A stretch of 64,000 bases of DNA from Asterochloris sp. CNOR1 (lineage: Eukaryota > Chlorophyta > Trebouxiophyceae > Trebouxiales > Trebouxiaceae): positions 620,001 through 684,000 of the forward strand of contig OZ017758.1 of NCBI GenBank assembly GCA_963969365.1, read 5' to 3'. Positions 22,982 through 32,693 of the stretch are shown piece by piece. A model generated the notes under the pieces. That model did not search any database. It had not been told where the DNA came from and worked only from the letters and a program-made list of their open reading frames with translations. Made by a program: the position numbers and the translations under genes. Each line of letters begins with the position of its first letter. The first letter of the stretch is position 1.

Positions 22982-23130
22982 CATCAGCTACCAGCCTGAC
23001 CTTGACATCTCACAGGAGAGGTCTTCCAGCAGCAAGCGCTGGAACCCATTGTTGGGGATTCACGGGCAGCCCCCATCAGCTACCAGCCTGACCCTGACAT
23101 CTTTTGCCAGGGGCTCCCAGCAGCAAGCCC
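22982..23130. repeat. Direct repeat (~58 bp, offset 91 bp) 5' of the GT34 gene
   Basis: 22982-23040 and 23073-23130 share CATCAGCTACCAGCCTGACC and, after a short divergence, a GG(T/C)CTTCC-like block followed by CAGCAGCAAGC. The second copy ends just before the GT34 start codon at 23146, so the duplication lies in the 5' UTR or promoter. Confidence 0.75.
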
Positions 23131-23145
23131 TTCTTGACTAGCAGC

Positions 23146-26100
23146 ATGCTGAGGCCCACTCCAGCCAATGGTGGCCGCAACAGCAGGGCAGCTGCCATCC
23201 TTGACAGGGCATGGAGCCTGCTGCTGCCTGCCCTCATGGCAGGGTTCTTCATCTGGTGTGTCAAGAGCAGCACAGCAAACCTGTTTGTACGGAACCAGGA
23301 GTCAGCTGGTGCTTTTGCAATTGCAGGTGGGAGGCACGGCTTTTTCCCCCCAAGGGAGTCCCCCGGCCTGCAGAGCACTCAACATCATGCTGGCCATGCA
23401 ATTCGCTGCAGTTGCGTGATGTGTGATGCCTGGCTGCTGCTGCAGATGAGCACTCACACTGACTCATGGGCATGCAATTTTGCAGTCACTTGCACTCAGA
23501 ATCTGCATGCATGCTTCATGTCAGGCAGCTACCCACCTGGCACATTGACTGTGAATTGCAATGCAGTGCATCTGTCAGTCCATTGCCTGCAGATAATGAG
23601 ACTCCCGCAGAGAATGTCACCACAGCTGGCGCAACAGAGGATGCCATAGCCGTCACGCTGCCACCTGCCACCCCAGCACCACCTGTGGACCCGGGACCAA
23701 AGATCGCTGTCCTTTCAGGTAAGGCACATGGCTACAGTGCTGTTTCCTGTCACCATGACTGCAGCTCATGACTGCCAGCATATGCGTCTGGCTGGTGCTT
23801 CAGGCTGTGAGCGCCAAGTTCTGCCCGCAAATCACAGAGCGCTTGGCACAGCCCCCAAGGTGATTTCTTGAAGCCGGCTCTATACAATCTGGGCATCACT
23901 TTGCTGCCCCTACATGCTGGTCACCAGGCCCTGCCCCTTGACAGTCTACCTCTGTCCATGAACCTTCCTTCTGTATGTGCTGCAGCACTGTCCAGATTCC
24001 CCTGTACAACGTGCGGCACAGCAAGCAGCCAAACTCTGCCAGTGTGAACAGCACTGTTAACCTGAGCCCGTTCCCCTCTGTGATGCTGCGCTGTCCACCT
24101 GGGCCTGCACAGCAAGTTGCATGTTGGGTGACCAGGCTTTGCCATCTGGTGGCACCCGCCAGCACTGTCCATGCCCTGTGCAAGACCAACGTCCCAAAAG
24201 ATCTGCACAGCTTGCTGCATTGATAGCGGCAGGCTCTGCCCACCTGAAGGCACCCGCAACGGCGATGCCTCCCCTGCGCCTTTCCACCACTGCCTGGACC
24301 ATACGCTGCATTGCTGGCAGTTGACATCCGCATACTTCATGGCACTCCCAAGCATGTCCCCCTTCCCTCTGTGCTGCAGCACTTTCCAAGGAGGCCTGCA
24401 CAGCACCCGGCGGAGACCTGGTCAACTACCTGTCAGTTGTCAACAAGCAGGACTACGCGCGCCTGCATGACTATGTCTTCATCCTGGGGACCCACAAGGC
24501 AGACCCAAAATTGGAAAATATGTGGAACAAGATAGGTGAGGGACAGCGTGGTGCCCTTGCTTCAGCAGACTGGTGGCCACAGTTCAGCATGGTGGTCATG
24601 TCCCTGGACCTGACGCCCACCCCGCTCCATTGAGGGTACACTGCACCAGTGCTGGGCCACAATGCACAAGGTGCAGCAGCACTAGCTGCATGGCAACATA
24701 GTAGCTCCACGTCCAGGCCTTGTGTGGGGCCAGCTTGCCACGCCAGTCGGCTGTGGGGTCCCTGCTTGATGATCACAGTCATGAGCCTTGACAGCATGCT
24801 GGTGGGCCAGGACAAGAACCAAGCCTGCAGCGTCTGGTCCTTCAACCTTCAGGGAGCGGTACCATTGGTTGCAGCGGTCTGGACAGCCCAAACAGGCGCT
24901 GCTGGAACCTGCACATGTACCCAATCCGAGCCCCTAACTGCTTTGACTTGATTTGAAATCTGCATGTCTGGACTGCTGCAGCCTTGGACAACAAGGTGCT
25001 GGAGGATATCCTGCTGTGCGCAGGGCCTGCCTCGGCTCGGACCTGCTCAATCAAGCGGTGCAAGGGGCCTCACTGCGGACCACCTGCTGCTGCGGCCTGT
25101 CTGCACTTGTCTACAGTGTACGGTCCTGCTGAAAAACAAGTCTATTGCTGCCTGCAGCCTGGTACAGGTGCTGGAGGACAATGAGCCCCCGGCCCAACCT
25201 CATGGTGCATCATCATGGCACATCTGCGTCTGCACCTGTACCCAGCACCATGCCATGTCTGGCCACCACTGCTGCTGCAGCCTGGATCAACAAGGTGCTG
25301 GAGGAGACTGAGCTGGAGTGGCTGCTGTGGGTGGACCTGGACACCGTCATCATCGATGCCAGCTTTGTGTTCCCCTTCAAGCGCTTCAGGGACGCTGACC
25401 TGGTGGTCTATGGAGATGAGGACGGGACCCGGGCTGGGGACCCTGCAGAAGGTCAGGCAGTCAGTTGCCAGGAGGGTGCAGATGTTGGCTGCCTGCTGCA
25501 TGTGCAGAAGCTGGTGGGCCTGCCAATCCAGTTGTAGATCAGGGTTGCCTGCTGCTCTTTCTGGGGCCCAGCACTGCCACTTCTGCTCAGCCTGCGCCCA
25601 GGAGCACTGGGGAGGTGGTGCCAATTGTCCAAGCAGCCTGGCAGAGGCTGCATTCCCCTCTCTGTTGCTGGGGTGCTGGCGGGCAGGTTGGGGAGAGAGG
25701 GTGGCGCCGTTGCCTCCTGTCCATCTGGGCTGCCGCTCGTGGCCGCAATCTGTGCAAGCAAGGGTTTCGCTGCCCATTTGTGGGGTGCTGCCTGCAGGCC
25801 TCAACTCAGGCATGATGCTCATCCGCAATTCGCCCTGGTCCAAGGAGTTCTTCAGAGCCGTGGGCGACCTGGGGAGGCTGGATGACCACCAGACAGGTGG
25901 AGACAGCCTCAAAAAGGTGGGTTGAAGCAGAGCGCGAACCCACAGTGGGAGGCCAGGGGTTGATGGTCTGACTAAGGAGTGCGCCTGGGTGCTGCAGCAC
26001 CACTCTTTTCGGGCGCAACTTCGTGCACAAGCTGAGTGATGGGTTTCATGTGGGACAGTCCCTCTGTCATCAAGATTGCGAGCACCCACCGACGCTGGCG

Positions 26101-27764
26101 CCTGAAGAACGACCATGGCATGTGGCAGCAACACGCTAACAGTGAGGGCGTGGCCTATGAAGGAAGGGCTGCAGTCCATATCTTCTGTGAGCAACAGGCT
26201 GCAACCTAGCCTCCTGGGAAGTGAGTTTGGTCCAGCAATGACAGACTGCAGAACTATCCAGAAGAAGGCTTGCAGGAATCATGAGATCTTTTGGCACGGC
26301 CAGGACTGCTGCAGCTTGGGCAGCCGGCACATCAGCATTGCTGACAACCCTGCAGGTGTGGCCGTGTGGTAGAGGTGACAGGTTCAAGGAAGTAGGTTTT
26401 GAAGGCTGCGGTCCCGTTTGCCTATGTGCGGGGTTCATTGCAGGCTGCCGGGTGGGTCTGGCAGAGGGCAGTGCAGAGGGGGAATGATCTTTTTGTTTAC
26501 ACCCCTCTGGCTCTCAGGAGGCATCGGAAAGGCGCTGGCTAGCATGCTTGAGGCCTCAAGGGGCAATAGACAGCTGGCAGGATGATCCCCTCGATCTGGA
26601 CTGCAGTTGCTGCTGACAAAGCTGATCTTGATCTACAACGGCGCCTGGCGCATGGGGAAGCGCCGGGGCCTTGGTGGGATCAGCTATGTCTGGCTAGCAA
26701 ATGCTGCCAACAGAGATGGCTGTCTGGCGTTGAGACCACATTATGGTGAAGCACCAGCCAGGATGTGACAGCTTGCCTGATCATGTTTCCATGAATTGCA
26801 GGTGCTGCTGACAGAGCTGACTGGGACCTACAGCGACGGCTACCGCGACCAGAACGCCATCATCTACCTGCTGAAGAAGCATGCGGACGAGTATATCCCC
26901 CATGTGGAATTTGTGGGCAAGGAGTTCTGCTTCAACTGCTTCTGGAAGGACCTGCTGGAGGTGGGGTCATCATTGAGTGCCCTGCCTGGGCTCCAGCTCT
27001 GTGGCAGCACAATGAAAAGATGCAGCCCGCCTGCATCCCGTCACAGCTGTGGGGCCTGCTGCCTTGTGTTCCTACCTCTGTGGCCCGTGAATTGAGCTTG
27101 CAGAGCGGATGGTCACCAGTATGGCTTACAGCAGTGCACTCCCAGGGCAACACTCCATGGGCTTTGACGGTGCTAGGCCTGATTTGGCCTGGCTTGTGCC
27201 ACTTCTGCCTGCATTTGGGAGGTGCTTTCGTGATAATCACATTTACATCAAAAAATGCACCTGCTTGAGGTTGCAAAGTGCTTCCCAATACTGAGCAGGC
27301 CAGCTGTTGTGGTGAGCTGCCGTCTTACGCTGAGCAGACAGCTGCTGCCCCTGAGACCTCAACAAGTTTTAGTTCACTCTGCGTTGGGTCTGCGCTTGAT
27401 GCTCTGTTGGCATGCTCACAATTTGGATGTCTGCTTCACTGTACCGCAGGTCACTGCTGGCAACAGCTGGGAGCTGGAGCTGAAGACCTTCTTTGCGCAG
27501 CACTACATGGGCTGCCAGAGCTGCAACGGCCAGAATCGCGACAACGAGCTGGACCTCTGCCTCCACGAATATAAAAAGGCTTTCAAGTTTGCTGTGCAGC
27601 GACAGATACCAGCCTTTGAAGCACACAAGCATGGTGTGGAGCGGGAAGCCTCCCTGCAACGGCAGCTAATCAAACTGCCGTACTGCAAGCTAGACCCTGA
27701 TGCCCCCTTATGTCAATCAGAAGTCATCTCTGGCAACTCTACCGCTTTCCTGTCACATCTGTAG
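23146..27764 (+). CDS. GT34 family galactosyl/xylosyltransferase (type II Golgi protein)
   Basis: GT34 includes plant xyloglucan xylosyltransferases, galactomannan galactosyltransferase and fungal Gma12/Mnn10. The ATG at 23146 gives a short cytosolic tail, then a membrane span (AWSLLLPALMAGFFIWCV). A Pro/Thr stem follows (23593-23718). Catalytic exons are 24380-24535 (LHDYVFILGTHKADPKLENM), from 25281 (AWINKVLEETELEWLLWVDL, then DTVIID with the DxD site), from ~25800 (LNSGMMLIRNSPWSKEFF, DDHQTG), ~26802-26960 (YSDGYRDQNAIIYLLKKH, FCFNCFWKDLLE) and ~27451-27764 (TAGNSWELELKTFFAQHYMG, CQSCNGQ). The stop is TAG at 27764. The intron before 25281 contains two exon-like decoys. Its activity is not deducible beyond an inverting/retaining-neutral assignment to the family. 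Confidence 0.88.
24976..25310 (+). repeat. Degenerate copies of a GT34 acceptor and exon start
   Basis: The true junction at 25281 is preceded by GCTGCTGCAG and followed by a NKVLEE-coding block. Related blocks lie near 24976 (GACTGCTGCAGCCTTGGACA, then a segment coding DNKVLEDI, still in frame) and near 25150 (GCCTGCAGCCTGGTACAGGT followed by GCTGGAGGACAATGAG). Both precede the real exon inside the intron. Confidence 0.7.
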
Positions 27765-27977
27765 CATCACAGAGACCATTCCCTGCCAGCCCACCTTCTC
27801 AATATTGATTTCAGAGGTTGGTGTGAAGTATATTGTCATTTGGCACCTAGAAGCCAAGCAGTGCTGTTGCCAGGCGTGCTCCTCTCGCCTCCAGGACGCC
27901 AGAGAATAAATGAATGATTGAATATCTGAACGCAGTGAGAGTGATGTGCGCGAGACATGAAATGCACTCACGTGAAG

Positions 27978-30900
27978 TCATGCAACAGAATGTGGAAGGG
28001 GCTGGGCCTGATTGAAGGGGGAAATAAATCGCTGGGAGGGGGCTTCAGTGGATGTCTGCGAAATCGGATTGAGTGGCGCTGCCTGGCGCTGATCCCTGAT
28101 GGCACTGAGAAATGTCTGCTCTGAGTCACTACCTGCGCCAAGCAGCCTGATGGCAGACTCGATGTAGCGAGCACACAAGCGCCTCTGGGCTGCTGCGGCC
28201 TGTGTCTCGCTGAATGCGGGCTCAAACCTATGGGCCAGCCACACGTACAACTCCAGAACTCTGTGGGCTGCTTCAAGCTGCTGAAGGTCAGCCTCAGTGC
28301 TGGCTGGTGCCACTCGCAGGTTCTGTAGCACGCCCAGGCCCACGTGTCGCCTACAGCCCACAGGGAGGGCCCTGGGAAAGACAGTTGGGAGCCTGTTGTC
28401 ATGTGCAGCTCCAACTGCACTGGTCAGCAGCACCTTGCTTGCCAAGCAGTGGACCCCACGCTGCCAGAGCAGCCAAATAACAAGGCCAGAGCAAGAATCA
28501 AATGCAGCAACTCCTTGATGGGGTCATGCAGAAGACCATCAGCACAGCATCAAGCTGCATGAAGCACCTGCTGCAGCATGCTGTGGCTCTGACTCAGCCC
28601 ATACGGGAGGCTGTATGCGACCAAACAGCAGCGCAGCAGTGTGCTGGTTGCCGTTTCTGAGAGGGCAGGGGCAGCAGGAGCGCGCAGCAGCACGCAAGCA
28701 ACAGGATGTCGATGTTTTCGCCGCACCTGCTGCAGTAAGCTGTGGCCATGGCCAGCAGAGCAGAGGCAGCTGGGATGTCATCAGGGTCTGTGGGGCTGAC
28801 ACAGAACAGGTAGGCCTCGTGCAGGCTGAGGGGCAAGTGGCGCAGCAGCAAGGCCAGGCGCATCATTGGCTGGTGCTCGCTGAGCATGAAGTGATTGGCC
28901 ATGGTGCACTGCTCCACAAAGAGCTCCAGAGCGCCTGCAAACCCCTGCAGCAGCAGGGCTGCAGGTCAAAGGATGACGGCGCTGCACCTGCAAAGGGTCG
29001 AAAGGACTGACGAGGATTGTGAGGGTGTGACTGTAGAGTTGTGAGATCAGGGGCAAGATGCTAGGCACCCCAGGCAGGTACCATGCTGTGACCCACCCAT
29101 TGCTCAGAAGCCTGCATCAATACTTGTAACTTGCAGCACAATGGAGCCCAGAAAAGGGTATGCCGGACGCCAGTACAGGTCAGAACACGGCTGCTTCCCT
29201 CATGATCCCACAGCTGCCCCACTCACCTGCTGAGGTCTTTGGGAGGCAAAGAGGGCAAGTTGTTCAAATCGGGGGAACAGGCAGGCCTGCTGGAGGATAG
29301 GATTGGGCATCTCCAAGGCTGCCTTCAGCTGAGGCAGGTCCTCCTGCAGACAGCAAAAGGAGTGTAGGGGCTGATGAAGGCAGGGTGCGGATTGCCGTTG
29401 ACGGAGCCAGCTGCAAGGCCGGAAGTAGCTGACACAACCTGACAGCTAAACCACACTGCGGGGGGGGGGGGACGCCTTGCAGGCACCCCAGCACAGACAG
29501 TCTTCCCCAGACCCTTGACATAGTGACCTGGAGGCAGGAGGAACAGCCTTTCCAGATCTTGCTCATTGCTGTTGCTTCAGAGGCACCCCGCAGCACCAAT
29601 TCATTCTTGGACTGCATGTAGACCTTCTGCCGTCACAGGCTTACCTGGTTCAAACAGGTCACAGATCCATCCTTAAAGGCGCTGCCAAAGCGCCCAGCAC
29701 GTCCGGCAATCTGCTTGACCTCTGGGGGGGTCAGAGGCCTCAGGCTCTCCCCATCAAATTTGGAGAGGCTAGTGAAGATGATGCGCCTACACACAGACAG
29801 CCCTGCACTGAAGTATATGCACACTCCTCTTCAAGTAAGCACAGGCTGCGGAAGAGACGCTGCCTGCACAGCACCAGTTGCCAGATCTGTCGAACTCTCA
29901 AGACTCCCTTGAGCTGCAAGAACTCAAGGTAATTGCTGTGGCAAAGTTGCAGCTCACCCTTTGCAAGGCAGCGGGTCTTTGACAGGCGACATGCATGCAC
30001 ATGCTTCACCAATAACACAGCGCTGGAGGGGTTGCAAGGGTGTGCACTGGCATCTGGGGGGGCACAGAGCATGACACTGGGGCAGCGGGGCGTACCTGAT
30101 GTTCAGGTTGAGCCCCATGCCCACTGCATTGCTGGCTGACAGCACGTTGTAGCCGGTGCGGGCAGTGTTGAACAGCAGGGCCTGCTGGGAGCGCGCCTCA
30201 GGCGGCAGGGCACCATACACCTGCAAATGACAGTGCTATGGGATCTGACGTGAGGTCCTCGTGAGGCTGCAGCTCTTGTCTTGTGTGCGCGTGGCGCAGC
30301 CCACAAGTCCTGGAGGCAGCTTTGGCATGCTGACTCATGATGTGCACTGTAAAGGCAGTGCTGTGCGTGCTCCTTTCTAGTCTGTGCAGGTCGTCTTGAG
30401 CCCAGCATTTTTAGCAACGTCACTCATGGTTGCTGCGGCCTCAACTAGCCCCAGGCAGCATCTTCACGCCCAGACAGCGCTTCAGAGAACAGCGCGGCCT
30501 CAGGGAAGGTTTCTCCACTGTGACTTCACCCGCACCAGACAGCACCTGAAGTTGGTATGCACCTCGCATTTGCGACATGAACTTTGCAGGCAGCATATTT
30601 ACAGCAATACTGTGCTTCAGACAACTTCAAGGTGGCAGCCAGCAGGCAATGGGACATGGCCAGGCAGCAATCCTGCTTGCCTGGCGTGTCAATGTAGCCT
30701 GCAGCCTGCCGTGCGCCTTGATGCAGCCAGCCTGCATGCCTCACGGTCTTGCCAGGCAGCGCGCATGCACCTCTGGTCAGCAGCAAGCAGTTCCACGCAG
30801 CCAGCCAGCCGACTGCCTGCCACCCAGGCATTGCTTGCTTGGCACATCTGCTTGGCAGCTGATATGTGCATGCAGCCAGCCTGCATGCGCTACACCCTCA

Positions 30901-32640
30901 CCAGGCAGCACTTGTGCTTGCCCCGCGCCTCGATCTTGTGCCGCACGCTGTGAACCTCTCGACGAGAGAAGGACACCACGCAGTCCCCACGCCGGGCATG
31001 TCCCAGTGATTGCAGAGCACGCTTGGATGTCCGCAGCGGCGCCAGGCGCTCATAGGTGCGCACTTCCAGGGTGTCCCCTGCAGCAAGCGCCAGCGAGGTT
31101 TCTGATGCTGCCTGTCCCCTGCAGCAGCAATAGGGAGCTGCGCTTGCCCGCACTTCATGTGTTCATGCCACGTTAGGGTTTGCAGCGGCCCAAGGCGCTG
31201 GCAGGTGTGCACTTCCAGGGCGTCCCCGGCAGCAGGTGCCAACAAGGCGCAGTGGCCCCCTGAGCCGCCTGCTGCAGCCACTGCCCTGCAGCAGGTGCAG
31301 GAGTCAGCTGCAGTACAGCTGCTGTTCAGACCCTCACTCCTTGACGCTGAAGACGCTCCTGTGTCTCAACAGCAGGCGCCCATCTCAAGGAGGGACGCAT
31401 CAGTTGAAGCCTTTCCAAAACTTACAGACACAGCAAACTGGTGCTCACCTGTGTCGTCCACCATCTGCTCTAGAAGGGGCAGCACTGCAGGGTCGCCACA
31501 GACGTGAACCTCAGCAGCTGCCAGGCCCAGCAGTGCGCGTGTGAAGCTCCACCCTCTGCTGCGCTCCGCCACCATCTGAATCTCGTCCACCACTGCCACC
31601 GCCACGGGCTTGTGGACCTGGGCCATCTCCACGGTGCAGGCTGTGTGCTGGGCGCCCGGGAGCTCGCGTTTTTCTTGGCCTGCGGTTGCAGACGAATTTG
31701 GCATCAGGTGGAGGCATCTGGGCACTGCAGCCTGAGGGCAGGATGTGGGGAGCTCGCCCTGGTCTTGCCTGCAGGTGCAGGCGAGTGGCATCTGGTAGGC
31801 ATCTGTACATGCAGGATGTGTGCAGGGTGCAGGCAGTTTGCGCTTGTATTGGCAGATGAAGGGCATCATGTAGAGGCAAGTGTACAGTGGAGGCTGTGTG
31901 CAGAGTGCGGGAAGCATGCACGTCTCTTGGCCTGCAGCAACATGCAGCAGTCCGCTGAGTCTGAGACGGCGTGCTGCCACTGCACTGCAGGATGCTGTCT
32001 GTCAATCATGCACATGCACCAGCATGCTGCCAGATTCTCTGCTTCTGGTCGCACACCCTCACAGGCAGGCAAGCGCCTCTGCTGGCATGCTGTGCATCAT
32101 GCAAGGCTGTGTGGCCATGGTCATGAGGGTGCGACTGCACCTGTTATGAGGTTGCACGGCAGGGAAGCCTGATTGAGCCTCTCACTGACCTCCCATGCCA
32201 GCAGACGCAGCGGGCCGCAGTAGAGGCCGCTGGACGCCTGCTTGAGGGCTTCCAGGGCAGCATGAGTCTTCCCTGTATGGTGGAGGCTTGCTGTGAGACT
32301 GTGCCGCACGTCTCGCACATCCCATACTGCCAAGGCGGCAACGCCCTCCCACCTGAGTTTGTGGGACCACAATGCGCTATGATGTGCCGCCTCATGGCCC
32401 TTGCAGCAGGGTACCAGGAGGCTGGCAGTGACATGTCTGTGAGATGGCCATCTGCTTGGTGTAAAGCCAGGCCTGCAGGAAAAGCAATCAAGATCGAAGG
32501 TGTGGGGATTGATCCGATGCAGACTCCAGCAGCTGACCTGAGAGGGACCTGGAACTTGCCCTCCCTCCTGTACTGTCAAGAAGGCTGCGATACACAGCTA
32601 CCCAACATCTGCAGGATGCAGGCAGCATCTCTTGCAGCAT
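27978..32640 (-). CDS. SUV3: SUV3/SUPV3L1 mitochondrial ATP-dependent RNA helicase
   Basis: Ski2-like DExH helicase of the mitochondrial RNA-degradation machinery. I place the start at ATG 32640 ([20 protein letters not shown]). It splices in phase into [20 protein letters not shown], giving an Arg/Ser-rich presequence. Motifs in order: GPTNSGKTH split by an intron (~32370/32270), [16 protein letters not shown] (~32210), VVDEIQM (Walker B, ~31580), [18 protein letters not shown] (~30220), [16 protein letters not shown] (~30120), [10 protein letters not shown] (motif VI, ~29690), [18 protein letters not shown] and the SUV3 C-terminal region (29010-27978), including [18 protein letters not shown]. 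It ends at TGA 27980-27978. It diverges from SPB4 with 53 bp between start codons. Confidence 0.94.
29459..29471. repeat. Poly-G run
   Basis: A run of about a dozen G residues inside a SUV3 intron. It is the longest homopolymer I noticed in the window. Confidence 0.8.
31032..31239 (-). repeat. Exon edge duplicated in the adjoining SUV3 intron (149-bp offset)
   Basis: The start of the exon coding [19 protein letters not shown] (31032-31090) has a copy at 31181-31239. Both share GCAGCGGC, AGGCGCT and GCACTTCCAGGG(T/C)GTCCCC. I count roughly 80% identity. On the minus strand the copy lies upstream of the real exon. Its reading, [19 protein letters not shown], stays open across the duplicated part. 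Confidence 0.85.
31625..31960 (-). repeat. About four tandem, degenerate copies of a 3' splice site plus exon start in SUV3
   Basis: The exon coding [20 protein letters not shown] begins after a CACACAG acceptor near 31640. Three diverged units of about 80-100 bp follow upstream in transcript order, with CACACAG- or CCTCAG-like sites near 31740, 31810 and 31890. Each is followed by a recognisable version of the first exon codons. Only the copy nearest the exon keeps the conserved SUV3 reading. Confidence 0.75.
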
Positions 32641-32693
32641 GCACGGAGAACAGGCATGTGCAACTTTGTCTCAGATAGGGATCTTCCTGTCTG
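32641..32693. promoter_or_regulatory. Very short divergent promoter between SUV3 and SPB4
   Basis: The inferred SUV3 ATG (32640, minus) and the SPB4 ATG (32694, plus) are 53 bp apart. No TATA box is evident. The transcripts must start within this spacer or have overlapping 5' ends. The SPB4 start is well supported; the SUV3 start rests on an in-phase splice. Confidence 0.6.

Noticed and set aside
25142-26194. 350-codon minus-strand open frame
   Set aside because: It is antisense to the GT34 DxD exon and its introns, shows no motif, and its composition follows the GC-rich shadow of the plus strand.
31032-31239. Mutually exclusive duplicated exons in SUV3
   Set aside because: The upstream copy lacks the conserved continuation ([16 protein letters not shown]) and a matching donor, so it is better read as a decaying duplicate.
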